The notes under the pieces: generated by a model | Told to the model about the DNA's origin: nothing | The model's input: only the letters and a program-made list of their open reading frames with translations | Databases searched by the model: none | Position numbers and translations under genes: made by a program | From: GCA-002722245 sp964230605 | GTDB lineage: Bacteria > Bacteroidota > Bacteroidia > Flavobacteriales_C > GCA-002722245 | NCBI GenBank assembly: GCA_964230605.1 | Contig: CAXRIN010000044.1 | Span: 1 to 7,013, forward strand | Length of the DNA stretch: 7,013 nucleotides | Direction of reading: 5' to 3' | Shown here: one piece after another, positions 1-6,084 of the stretch | Layout of the letters: each line of letters starts with the position of its first letter | How positions within the stretch are numbered: position 1 is the first letter of the stretch

Positions 1-133
1 CTTTTTTCCAACCAAAATTGCAAGGGTTTTACATTAAGTTACCAGTTTTCTTGCAATTTAGAACATCTAAAACACAATAGTTTTCAATATAAATAATTAA
101 TAATTAGTTGATTGTGGTTTTTTTAAGGAGCGA
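1..133. other. Gene-free left edge with short inverted repeats
   Basis: No coding frame of note was found on either strand. The stretch is very AT-rich. It contains a perfect 10-bp inverted repeat (AAATTGCAAG at 15-24, CTTGCAATTT at 50-59, 25-nt spacer). A weaker AT-rich pairing, CACAAT (73-78) with ATTGTG (111-116), is followed on the plus strand by a T run (117-124). The plus-strand T run could mark a weak terminator for a gene entering from the left, but the stem is short and the loop long. None of this resembles the missing C-terminal half of the kinase gene that stops at 134. Confidence 0.5.
15..59. repeat. Perfect 10-bp inverted repeat, 25-nt spacer
   Basis: The arms are AAATTGCAAG at 15-24 and CTTGCAATTT at 50-59. 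The pairing is exact and does not extend inward or outward. The repeat lies about 75 bp beyond the point where the minus-strand kinase gene loses its coding sequence. It could be a hairpin, a binding site for a dimeric protein or part of a mobile-element end. No T tract follows it directly, so a standard intrinsic terminator is unlikely. The function is unknown. Confidence 0.45.
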
Positions 134-1000
134 CTATGTAATGATTCCATCTGAAATATTAATATTGATTTCACAAATCTCCTTGTCGTTGTATTTAATT
201 GAGTTACTAATTAAGTTCCCAAATGCTTGGCGCCATTTAGTTTTGTTACCTTCTTTTGTTGAATTGTCAATGTTTAATTTGTAAGAAATATTGTTGTCTG
301 TATATCCAGAAGTTATCTCTTCAACAACATTTTTAAATTCAAAAAGCTCAAATAGGGATTCAGAATTTTCTGCAAAAGTATAATCAATTACTCCATCAAT
401 TATTTTATTTGCAACATGAACTTTGTTTTTTATATGATTAATATACTCTTCAATAGAATCTACATTGAGATTATTGTCTTTTAATTCTTCTTCGATCCAT
501 GAGATTAAATTTTTAATCCCCCTTATTGGATTTTTAATATCATGCGTTAATGTGTATCCAAACTGCTGTAGTTTTTCATTTTTAGTAGTTATTTGGGATA
601 AAAGATTTTCAGTTTCGGTAACATCTCTGTATTTCCACATGTGTCCCATGTACTTATCGTCGATGAATACAGGAATGTAGTCCCTTTCAAGATAAGTTCC
701 ATAGATCGTTTTTAATTTATCTCCAATTACTAGTTTTTGAGCTTTTAATAATTCTTCGATTCTACTAACGAATTCTTCAGGGTTAACAAAAAAGCCTTTT
801 GATTCTTCAGCTGCATTTGCGCAATCCTGACCAATCATTTGTTCGGGAGTGGCTGGAATAGCAAACATCTTACAGAAAGCTGTGTTTGTAAGTACTATCT
901 TTCTGTGTTCGTTTTCAACTAATACTGCTTCATGTAGGTTAGCAATAAGAGTTGAAAATCTTGATTCTAATAATTGTTGATCAAGTTATTTGTTTTCCAT
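134..1000 (-). pseudogene. PAS-domain sensor histidine kinase, disrupted and truncated
   Basis: This is the remnant of a cytoplasmic sensor histidine kinase, with no membrane segment or signal peptide. The natural start appears to be ATG at 1000-998 (MENK), but codon 5 is TAA (988-986). The same frame then continues open for 283 codons. The residues after the stop (LDQQLLESRF onward) form the start of a PAS domain, so a CAA-to-TAA change is the simplest explanation. The first ATG after the stop is at 868 and would give 244 aa starting inside PAS. Counting from that Met, PAS ends near residue 85 (KYRDVTE). A short linker leads to a HisKA dimerisation domain with phosphoacceptor H109 (THDIKNP), then an N-box (NLISNSIKY, N218 and N222). 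The frame ends at residue 244, so the G1 and G2 ATP-binding boxes are absent, and no other frame in 1-133 supplies them. The remnant should be unable to autophosphorylate. It follows uvrB by 59 bp in the same direction. A sequencing error could explain the stop at codon 5 but not the missing C-terminus. Confidence 0.8.
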
Positions 1001-1059
1001 GTTTAAACTAACGAAACATAGATGAAAAAGTTTACGATATCTTGAACAATAAATTAATA

Positions 1060-3087
1060 CTATTTACTTTTTAATTTCTTCTCTAGTGCTTGCATTTCAT
1101 CTCGATATTGGGCTGCTGAAATAAAATCTAATTCCTTGGCTGCCTTTTCCATTTTAGATTTAGCTTGTTTAATCGCCTTTTCTAGCTGGTCTTTCGACAT
1201 GTATTGAATTACAGGATCGGCAGCTAGTCCCATTTCAACTTCAGAAGTTTCATATTTAGAAGGTGTTTTACCTCTCACAGAATCAACAACAGAAGTTTGC
1301 TTTAAAATTTCTTCTTTTGATTTAGCGAGCGATTTAGGGGTTAATCCATTAGCCTCGTTGTAAGCCATCTGAATTTCTCGTCTGCGATTAGTTTCATCTA
1401 TAGTTTTCTGCATAGAGTCGGTTATTTTATCTCCATACATAATTACCAAGCCGTCAATGTTTCGTGCAGCACGTCCTGCAGTTTGCGTTAATGATTTTTC
1501 AGAACGTAAAAATCCTTCTTTATCCGCATCAAGAATAGCGACTAACGAAACTTCGGGCAAATCTAAACCTTCTCTCAAAAGATTTACCCCAACCAATACA
1601 TCAATTTCTCCTAGTCTTAATGAACGAAGAATTTCAACTCGTTCTAAAGTGTCAATTTCAGAATGTATGTATCTGCATTTGATATCAAGATTCAGAATAA
1701 ACTTAGATAGCTCCTCAGCCATTCTTTTGGTTAGAGTAGTACAAAGTACCCGTTCATTCTTTTTAACTCGAATATCAATTTCATGTAATAAATCATCAAT
1801 TTGATTCATTGTTGGTCTAACTTCTATAATTGGATCAAGTAAACCAGTTGGTCTAATTACTTGTTCGACTATAACTCCTTCAGATGCTTCCAGTTCATAA
1901 TCAGCTGGAGTTGCCGAGACATAAAGTGTTTGACTTTGAAGAGCTTCAAATTCATCGTATTGGAGCGGGCGATTATCAAGAGCAGCTGGTAGGCGGAAAC
2001 CATATTCAACAAGGTTTATTTTTCTGCTTCGGTCACCACCAAACATTGCTTTGATTTGTGGACGTGTCACGTGACTTTCATCAATCATCATAATATAGTC
2101 TTCTGGGAAATAATCCAAAAGACAATATGGACGAGTACCTGGTGCACGGCCATCAAGGTATCTTGAATAGTTTTCGATTCCTGAACAATATCCAAGTTCG
2201 CGCATCATTTCCAAGTCGTATTCAGTCCTTTCAAGCAATCTTTTTGCTTCAAATTCTTTTCCTTCTGATTTGAAAAACTCTACTTGTTTAACCAAGTCAT
2301 CTTGAATTTGTAAAATCGCTTTTTGTAAACTACCCGGACTAGTTACAAAAAGATTGGCGGGATATATCTTAATTTCTTCAACTTGAGTTAACAGATGATT
2401 CGTTTGGGGTTCAATATGCTCAATTGATTCTATTTCATCACCCCAAAAAGAAATTCTGTAGGCGAAGTCTAAATACCCAGGGTAAACATCAACGGTATCA
2501 CCTTTAACTCTAAATGTACCTCGTTCAAATTCAAGGTCATTTCTGGAGTACAAGGCTGCAACAAGATGTTTTAAAAATTGAGTTCTACTTATCGTGTCAC
2601 CAACTTTTAATGATACTGAATTGTCATAGAAGTCTGTTGGATTTCCCATTCCGTAAATACAGGAAACGGATGAAACAACAATCACATCTTTTCTTCCTGA
2701 AAGTAGTGCTGTAGTAGCTGAAAGTCTTAATTTTTCGATTTCATCATTAATGGATAAATCCTTTTCGATGTAAGTATTAGTTACAGGTAAGAATGCTTCT
2801 GGTTGATAATAATCGTAATAGGATACAAAATACTCTACTGCATTATTTGGGAAGAATTTTTTGAATTCTCCATATAATTGAGCAGCTAACGTTTTGTTAT
2901 GAGAAAGGATAAGCGTAGGGCGGTTAAGCTTTTTGATAACATTCGCCATTGTGAATGTTTTTCCGGATCCTGTTACACCTTGTAGAGTTTGTGCTTTAAC
3001 ACCGCTATTAAAACCATCAACAATTTCTTTAATTGCTTTTGGTTGGTCGCCCGTAGGTAGAAACTCTGAAACTAACTCGAAATCCAT
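1060..3087 (-). CDS. uvrB: UvrABC excinuclease subunit B
   Basis: UvrB verifies DNA lesions handed over by UvrA and recruits UvrC for dual incision in nucleotide excision repair in the cytoplasm. The 675 aa match the usual family length and the gene looks intact. Visible motifs are Walker A GVTGSGKT (37-44), the damage-probing beta-hairpin region starting YYDYYQPEAF (90-99), the UvrA-contacting domain (roughly 150-250), the DEAD-type box DESH (336-339), the SAT motif (391-393), the helicase domain 2 motifs (around 445-545) with QTAGRAARN (535-543), and a C-terminal UVR coiled-coil that binds UvrC (about 637-672). The ATG at 3087 is supported by the typical N-terminus (LPTGDQPKAI). It lies downstream of rpoD in the same direction, but an intrinsic terminator ends only 25 bp before its ATG, so it probably needs its own promoter or readthrough. 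I found no good -7 box in that gap. No Shine-Dalgarno motif precedes it. Confidence 0.97.
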   Translation of the reverse strand: MDFELVSEFLPTGDQPKAIKEIVDGFNSGVKAQTLQGVTGSGKTFTMANVIKKLNRPTLILSHNKTLAAQLYGEFKKFFPNNAVEYFVSYYDYYQPEAFLPVTNTYIEKDLSINDEIEKLRLSATTALLSGRKDVIVVSSVSCIYGMGNPTDFYDNSVSLKVGDTISRTQFLKHLVAALYSRNDLEFERGTFRVKGDTVDVYPGYLDFAYRISFWGDEIESIEHIEPQTNHLLTQVEEIKIYPANLFVTSPGSLQKAILQIQDDLVKQVEFFKSEGKEFEAKRLLERTEYDLEMMRELGYCSGIENYSRYLDGRAPGTRPYCLLDYFPEDYIMMIDESHVTRPQIKAMFGGDRSRKINLVEYGFRLPAALDNRPLQYDEFEALQSQTLYVSATPADYELEASEGVIVEQVIRPTGLLDPIIEVRPTMNQIDDLLHEIDIRVKKNERVLCTTLTKRMAEELSKFILNLDIKCRYIHSEIDTLERVEILRSLRLGEIDVLVGVNLLREGLDLPEVSLVAILDADKEGFLRSEKSLTQTAGRAARNIDGLVIMYGDKITDSMQKTIDETNRRREIQMAYNEANGLTPKSLAKSKEEILKQTSVVDSVRGKTPSKYETSEVEMGLAADPVIQYMSKDQLEKAIKQAKSKMEKAAKELDFISAAQYRDEMQALEKKLKSK

Positions 3088-3112
3088 ATTTTAAAATTAC
3101 GCTTTTAACCAC

Positions 3113-3139
3113 AAAAAAAGCCACTCGTTTGAGTGGCTT
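3113..3139 (-). terminator. Intrinsic terminator after rpoD
   Basis: On the minus strand the RNA would form a stem GCCACTC/GAGTGGC (3137-3131 paired with 3126-3120, extendable by two A-U pairs) with a four-base loop, followed immediately by seven T (3119-3113). This is the classical rho-independent form. It sits 21 bp after the rpoD stop and in the right direction for it. It does not serve uvrB, which starts 25 bp further on. Confidence 0.88.
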
Positions 3140-3160
3140 AAAAATTTTGAAGATTAATTT

Positions 3161-4024
3161 TTAACCTAAGTAAGCTCTTAATAATTTACTTCTTGAGTTA
3201 TGTTTTAATCTCTTGATTGCTTTTTCTTTAATTTGACGAACTCTTTCACGAGTTAAGTCAAATTTAGCTCCGATTTCTTCTAAAGAAATTTCTCTATTTC
3301 CGTCAATTCCGTAGAATAACTTCAATACTTCTGCTTCTCTTTCAGTTAAAGTAGCTAATGATCTTTTGATTTCTCTGTTTAAAGATTCTTTCAATAAACC
3401 ATTATCTGCATCTGGTGAATCATTGTTTACCATTACATCAAGTAAACCATGATCTTCTCCTTCTGCAAATGGTGCATCAACAGAAACGTGACGGCTATTC
3501 ATGTTCATCACGTTAGAAACTTCGCTTTCAGAAATATCTAAAAATTCAGAGATTTCTTTTGCGTTTGGTTCTCTCTCTAATTGTTGTTCCAATTGAGAAG
3601 TCCCCTTGTTAATTTTACTGATTGCTCCAATTTTGTTTAGTGGAAGTCTTACCATTCTTGATTGCTCAGAAATGGCTTGGATAATCGATTGACGAATCCA
3701 CCATACTGCGTAAGAAATAAACTTAAATCCTCTTGTTTCGTCAAAACGTTTTGCTGCTTTAATTAATCCAAGGTTACCTTCATTGATTAAATCAGGAAGT
3801 GTAAGTCCTTGACCTTGATACTGTTTTGCAACGGAAACAACGAATCTTAAGTTGGCTTTTGTTAGTCTTTCTAAAGCAACTTGATCACCTGCTTTAATTT
3901 TCTTCGCTAACTCTACCTCTTCTTCAGCTGTGATTAAATCTTCTTTACCAATTTCTTGTAAATACTTGTCTAAAGTAATACTGTCTCTCTTAGTGATCGA
4001 CTGGGTAATTTTCAGCTGTCTCAT
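3161..4024 (-). CDS. rpoD: Primary (housekeeping) RNA polymerase sigma factor
   Basis: This sigma-70 family factor directs core RNA polymerase to housekeeping promoters. At 287 aa it has the compact form seen in Bacteroidota, without region 1.1 and without the long non-conserved insert of proteobacterial RpoD. Region 1.2 covers about residues 15-45. Region 2 (about 50-122) includes the core-binding DLINEGNLGLIKA (78-90) and the -10 melting and recognition helix FKFISYAVWWIRQSI (100-114). Region 3 runs about 127-205. Region 4 (about 220-275) contains the -35-binding helix-turn-helix LEEIGAKFDLTRERVRQIKE (248-267). All conserved blocks are present, including the aromatic and basic residues of region 2.3/2.4. 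The ATG at 4024 gives the expected N-terminus MRQLKI. A perfect -7 box lies 33 bp upstream and a strong terminator follows, so it looks monocistronic. Calling it the primary factor rather than a stress-type group 2 sigma rests on the complete 1.2-4.2 architecture and the characteristic short form. Confidence 0.95.
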   Translation of the reverse strand: MRQLKITQSITKRDSITLDKYLQEIGKEDLITAEEEVELAKKIKAGDQVALERLTKANLRFVVSVAKQYQGQGLTLPDLINEGNLGLIKAAKRFDETRGFKFISYAVWWIRQSIIQAISEQSRMVRLPLNKIGAISKINKGTSQLEQQLEREPNAKEISEFLDISESEVSNVMNMNSRHVSVDAPFAEGEDHGLLDVMVNNDSPDADNGLLKESLNREIKRSLATLTEREAEVLKLFYGIDGNREISLEEIGAKFDLTRERVRQIKEKAIKRLKHNSRSKLLRAYLG

Positions 4025-4057
4025 AGACTATAAAAATAACTCGATTTGATTGACGGA

Positions 4058-4065
4058 CAAAGATA
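4058..4065 (-). promoter_or_regulatory. -7 box of the rpoD promoter
   Basis: The minus strand reads TATCTTTG, an exact match to the Bacteroidota -7 consensus TAnnTTTG. The expected -33 TTTG is only weakly represented (CTGG, 20 nt upstream). Transcription would begin near 4051-4054 and give a leader of about 30 nt before the ATG at 4024. This is a consensus match, not a mapped start. Confidence 0.55.
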
Positions 4066-4189
4066 AGGCTTTTAAGTATCGATGTCCAGTTTTTTGTCAT
4101 ATTAATTAACATCACTTTCTTTTAATTATTGTTATAGAGTTGATTTGCAGTGTGTTTTAACTTTTTTTGTAAATTGAGAAAAATCATTG

Positions 4190-4237
4190 TTTAGTAAATT
4201 GTTAACCTAAATAACGTTATAGTATTTTTAGTAAATT
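4190..4237 (+). repeat. 11-bp direct repeat upstream of the lipoprotein gene
   Basis: TTTAGTAAATT occurs exactly at 4190-4200 and again at 4227-4237, 37 bp apart start to start. The shared core GTAAATT also occurs at 4169-4175. The last copy overlaps the presumed -7 box of the lipoprotein gene. The rest of the 4025-4244 intergenic region is AT-rich and shows no other gene. It could be a repeated regulator site or simple AT-rich coincidence. Confidence 0.35.
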
Positions 4238-4239
4238 TG
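4232..4239 (+). promoter_or_regulatory. -7 box of the lipoprotein gene, next to its start codon
   Basis: TAAATTTG matches the Bacteroidota -7 consensus TAnnTTTG exactly and ends 5 nt before the ATG at 4245. A -33 TTTG at normal spacing is not evident. If it is used, transcription would start at or within a few bases of the start codon, predicting a leaderless mRNA. Confidence 0.45.
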
Positions 4240-4244
4240 TTTTT

Positions 4245-4610
4245 ATGTTAAGAAATCTGGCAATTCTTATAACTACACTCTTCGTAGCATCTTGTACTAA
4301 CTTGGACGACCGTCATGTTTTTAATTACAAAATTGAAGGTAGTGCTGAGTTTGTAGATGACATGCATGTAGTAATGGGGCCAGGTTTAGACTGGAGAGCG
4401 GGTGAGCAAATTGATTTACCAGTTGATATAACTCATGAGATTTTTGGTCAGGAATTAGTGTATAAATTTGAAGCTGATCACTCAGACCCAAATGCCGATG
4501 TGAATTTGCAAGTTTATATTGATGGTGAATTGATTGAAGAAAAGAGTGAATTCACTTCGGTTGACGGTACTAACAGAATAACAATCTCGGGGACGTTTAT
4601 TGGAGATTAA
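4245..4610 (+). CDS. Small predicted lipoprotein of unknown function
   Basis: The 121-aa product begins with a type II signal peptide: a short basic start (MLRN), a hydrophobic stretch (LAILITTLFV) and lipobox VASC with lipidated Cys17. The mature chain is about 105 residues, acidic and rich in alternating hydrophobic residues, which suggests an all-beta fold. The order of segments (YKIEGSAEFVDD near 28-39, a middle strand ending VYKFEADHSD, then VNLQVYIDGELIEEKS at 86-101, and a terminal ITISGTF) recalls small beta-sandwich proteins of the MmpS-like type. That resemblance is from memory of a pattern and is weak. An acidic pair (DD) follows the lipidated Cys at +4/+5, so the outer-membrane or surface fate is open. 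The gene stands alone, diverging from rpoD, and its last 14 bases overlap the end of the opposing glycosyltransferase gene. No function can be assigned. Confidence 0.8.
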   Translation: MLRNLAILITTLFVASCTNLDDRHVFNYKIEGSAEFVDDMHVVMGPGLDWRAGEQIDLPVDITHEIFGQELVYKFEADHSDPNADVNLQVYIDGELIEEKSEFTSVDGTNRITISGTFIGD

Positions 4611-5595
4611 TTCTTTCAAGTAATTTCTTGGTTTCAATGTTGAATCCACAATTGAAATGACCTTTTGGACAGTTTTTGTGTCCATGTAATCCGCAAGGGC
4701 GACATTCTAAATTTTCTTCAGTTTCTAAAATCAAACTATTATCTGCTAACGGTCCAAATCCAAATGAAGGAACCGTACTACAAAATAAAGCTGTTGTTGG
4801 AGCATTTACTGCTGAAGCTAAATGTTGTGGTGCTGAATCGTTAACGTAAACCATTTCTGCCTTTTGCATTAGCGCTGCACTTTGTAATAAATTGAGTTTC
4901 CCACACAAGATTTCTATATTGTTATTAGAGCTAGATGACTTGATTTCTTTTCCTAAAGCATTGTCACTTGGAGCACCAATTATAAATATTTTCAATCCTT
5001 TCACTTTATCAAGGAATTCAATCCATTTTTCCTTAGGGTATTGTTTCGTAAACCAAACAGATGCTGGCGCAATCACAATGTATTTTTCATTTGTGAATTG
5101 ATTTACTTTTTCAATGTCGTTTTGGCTGGGGTAGAGTTTTAATCCTTTGTGGAATTTTTTAGCGAAATTCGAAATTAACGCGTAATTTCTTTCAACTTCA
5201 TGAAGTCCTGTGCCAATTTTGTGTTCTACTTTTTTGCTAAAAAGGAATGATAAAGGATTTTTATCAAATCCAATTGTTGTTTTTCCTTTTGAAAATGCCG
5301 TTAGCAATCCAGCGTTAAAAAATCTTTGAACTCCAAGAACTAAGTCATATTCAACGCGTCGAATTTTTTTTAGAATTTGAAATAAATTTTTAGTCTTTTT
5401 TTGACTTTTATCCCAAATATATACATTATTTAAAAAAGGATGATCGTTGAATAAACTTTCATTTCCCTTTCTCACAACGATATCTATTTTAGATTGCGGG
5501 AAATTTAAATTTAATGTTTCAAGTAAGGAGGTGGCTAGAATTACATCTCCTATAAATGCTGTTTGAATCACTAATATTTTGTTGTAATTTCCCAT
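4597..5595 (-). CDS. Family 9 glycosyltransferase, ADP-heptose:LPS heptosyltransferase-like
   Basis: GT9 enzymes transfer a heptose or related sugar from a nucleotide donor to the lipopolysaccharide core on the cytoplasmic face of the inner membrane. The 332-aa chain shows the two-Rossmann (GT-B) layout. The N-terminal acceptor domain opens with the signature IQTAFIGDVILATSLL (10-25). The C-terminal donor domain starts with the conserved PASVWFTKQYP (177-187), where K184 is the usual conserved Lys, followed by an NDSAPQHLAS block (252-261) with the family D-x-x-x-x-H pattern. Near the end is the Cys/His cluster of heptosyltransferases (C298, C301, C309, C316, with a CPKGH segment at 309-313). 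Start and length fit the family. It overlaps the converging lipoprotein gene by 14 bp and starts 30 bp from the divergent ruvX. No other LPS genes are in view, so the exact sugar and acceptor cannot be told. WaaF is the nearest named relative, but the symbol is withheld. Confidence 0.88.
   Translation of the reverse strand: MGNYNKILVIQTAFIGDVILATSLLETLNLNFPQSKIDIVVRKGNESLFNDHPFLNNVYIWDKSQKKTKNLFQILKKIRRVEYDLVLGVQRFFNAGLLTAFSKGKTTIGFDKNPLSFLFSKKVEHKIGTGLHEVERNYALISNFAKKFHKGLKLYPSQNDIEKVNQFTNEKYIVIAPASVWFTKQYPKEKWIEFLDKVKGLKIFIIGAPSDNALGKEIKSSSSNNNIEILCGKLNLLQSAALMQKAEMVYVNDSAPQHLASAVNAPTTALFCSTVPSFGFGPLADNSLILETEENLECRPCGLHGHKNCPKGHFNCGFNIETKKLLERINLQ
5562..5592 (+). promoter_or_regulatory. 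Candidate ruvX promoter inside the glycosyltransferase 5' end
   Basis: TTTG at 5562-5565 lies exactly 19 nt upstream of TAATTTCC at 5585-5592. The first element and the spacing match the Bacteroidota -33/-7 promoter. The second matches TAnnTTTG only in its first six positions. Since the intergenic gap is only 30 bp, a ruvX promoter would have to reach into the opposing gene, as this one does. Confidence 0.3.
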
Positions 5596-5607
5596 CGCTT
5601 AGAAATG

Positions 5608-5615
5608 CAAATTTA
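5608..5615 (-). promoter_or_regulatory. -7 box of the glycosyltransferase gene
   Basis: The minus strand reads TAAATTTG, an exact TAnnTTTG match, ending 12 nt before the ATG at 5595. No good -33 element is seen at the usual distance, which would fall inside the first codons of ruvX. The predicted leader is only about 5-8 nt. Confidence 0.45.
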
Positions 5616-5625
5616 TTGAAATTTT

Positions 5626-6048
5626 ATGGGAAGGCTTCTTGGAATTGATTATGGTACCAAAAGAGTGGGGATTGCTGAGACAGACGATTTGAAAATAATA
5701 GCTAGTCCGCTTTCTACTATTCATAGTAAGGATATCATTCAATTTATCAGTGATTATAAATCAAAATATGATCTAGAAGCAATTGTTGTTGGTGATCCCG
5801 TTGGTTTGAACAACTCTAATACGCATGCTACAAACCATGTTGTTCAATTTGTTAATCGTTTAAAAAAGAATTTTCCAGAAATGAAAATAATGATGGAAGA
5901 TGAAAGGTTTACAAGTAAAATGGCTTCTCAAGCATTAATTATGGGAGGGGTGAAAAAGCAAAAAAGGCAAGAGAAAGGAACTTTAGATAAGGTAAGTGCT
6001 ACAATTATATTACAATCTTATTTAGATCGAACAAGTAAAGGGTTTTAA
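5626..6048 (+). CDS. ruvX: RuvX/YqgF family RNase H-fold nuclease
   Basis: The family is a small RNase H-fold nuclease linked to 16S rRNA 5'-end maturation in E. coli and proposed as an alternative Holliday junction resolvase. The 140 aa are the usual size. The catalytic acidic residues are in place: D8 in GIDYGTKRVGIA (6-17), E93 in EDERFTS (91-97) and D121 in DKVSA (121-125), together with the VVGDPVG strand-loop (54-60). The ATG at 5626 gives the standard N-terminus, with the first strand beginning at once. It is followed by def with a 36-bp gap that holds its own -7 box, so the two may be partly co-transcribed. Which of the two proposed activities applies here cannot be read from the sequence. 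Confidence 0.93.
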   Translation: MGRLLGIDYGTKRVGIAETDDLKIIASPLSTIHSKDIIQFISDYKSKYDLEAIVVGDPVGLNNSNTHATNHVVQFVNRLKKNFPEMKIMMEDERFTSKMASQALIMGGVKKQKRQEKGTLDKVSATIILQSYLDRTSKGF

Positions 6049-6072
6049 CTTCCCTTTAATTCAAAAAAAACT

Positions 6073-6080
6073 TAGTTTTG
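6073..6080 (+). promoter_or_regulatory. -7 box of def, next to its start codon
   Basis: TAGTTTTG matches TAnnTTTG exactly and ends 4 nt before the def ATG at 6085. There is no clear -33 TTTG at 17-23 nt spacing. If used, it would give a transcript starting at about the ATG, an internal leaderless start within the ruvX-def run. Confidence 0.4.
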
Positions 6081-6084
6081 CAAG

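Noticed and set aside
73..124. Possible plus-strand terminator (CACAAT/ATTGTG stem with T run)
   Set aside because: The stem is only six pairs with a 32-nt AT-rich loop and there is no gene in view for it to serve, so it is mentioned only within the left-edge entry.
136..284. AAGGAG (125-130) followed by ATG-TAA at 136-141 and a 47-codon plus-strand frame from 141 to 284
   Set aside because: The frame is antisense to the conserved N-box of the kinase, its product is an unbroken hydrophobic shadow with no family resemblance, and Shine-Dalgarno use is rare in Bacteroidota. The purine run is likely chance.
986..988. Recoding of the in-frame TAA (readthrough or altered genetic code)
   Set aside because: UvrB, RpoD, Def and the other genes here use TAA or TAG as ordinary stops, and no recoding structure is visible. 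A nonsense mutation or sequencing error is simpler.
1001..1059. Kinase promoter at TATGTTTC (1020-1013, minus)
   Set aside because: The last base of the -7 box differs and the nearest TTG is 26 nt away, outside the usual spacing. It is too weak to list, and the gene may simply follow uvrB transcription.
1457..1804. Plus-strand open frame of 115 codons inside uvrB
   Set aside because: It is the antisense shadow of a strongly conserved gene and its Ser/Arg-rich translation looks like no known protein. The same applies to plus-strand frames at 465-680, 2514-2714 and 4892-5101, and minus-strand frames at 4482-4685 and 6231-6455.
3088..3112. uvrB promoter at TAATTTTA just before the start codon
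   Set aside because: The nearest upstream TTTG is only 12 nt away, too close for a -33 element, and the box lacks the final G.
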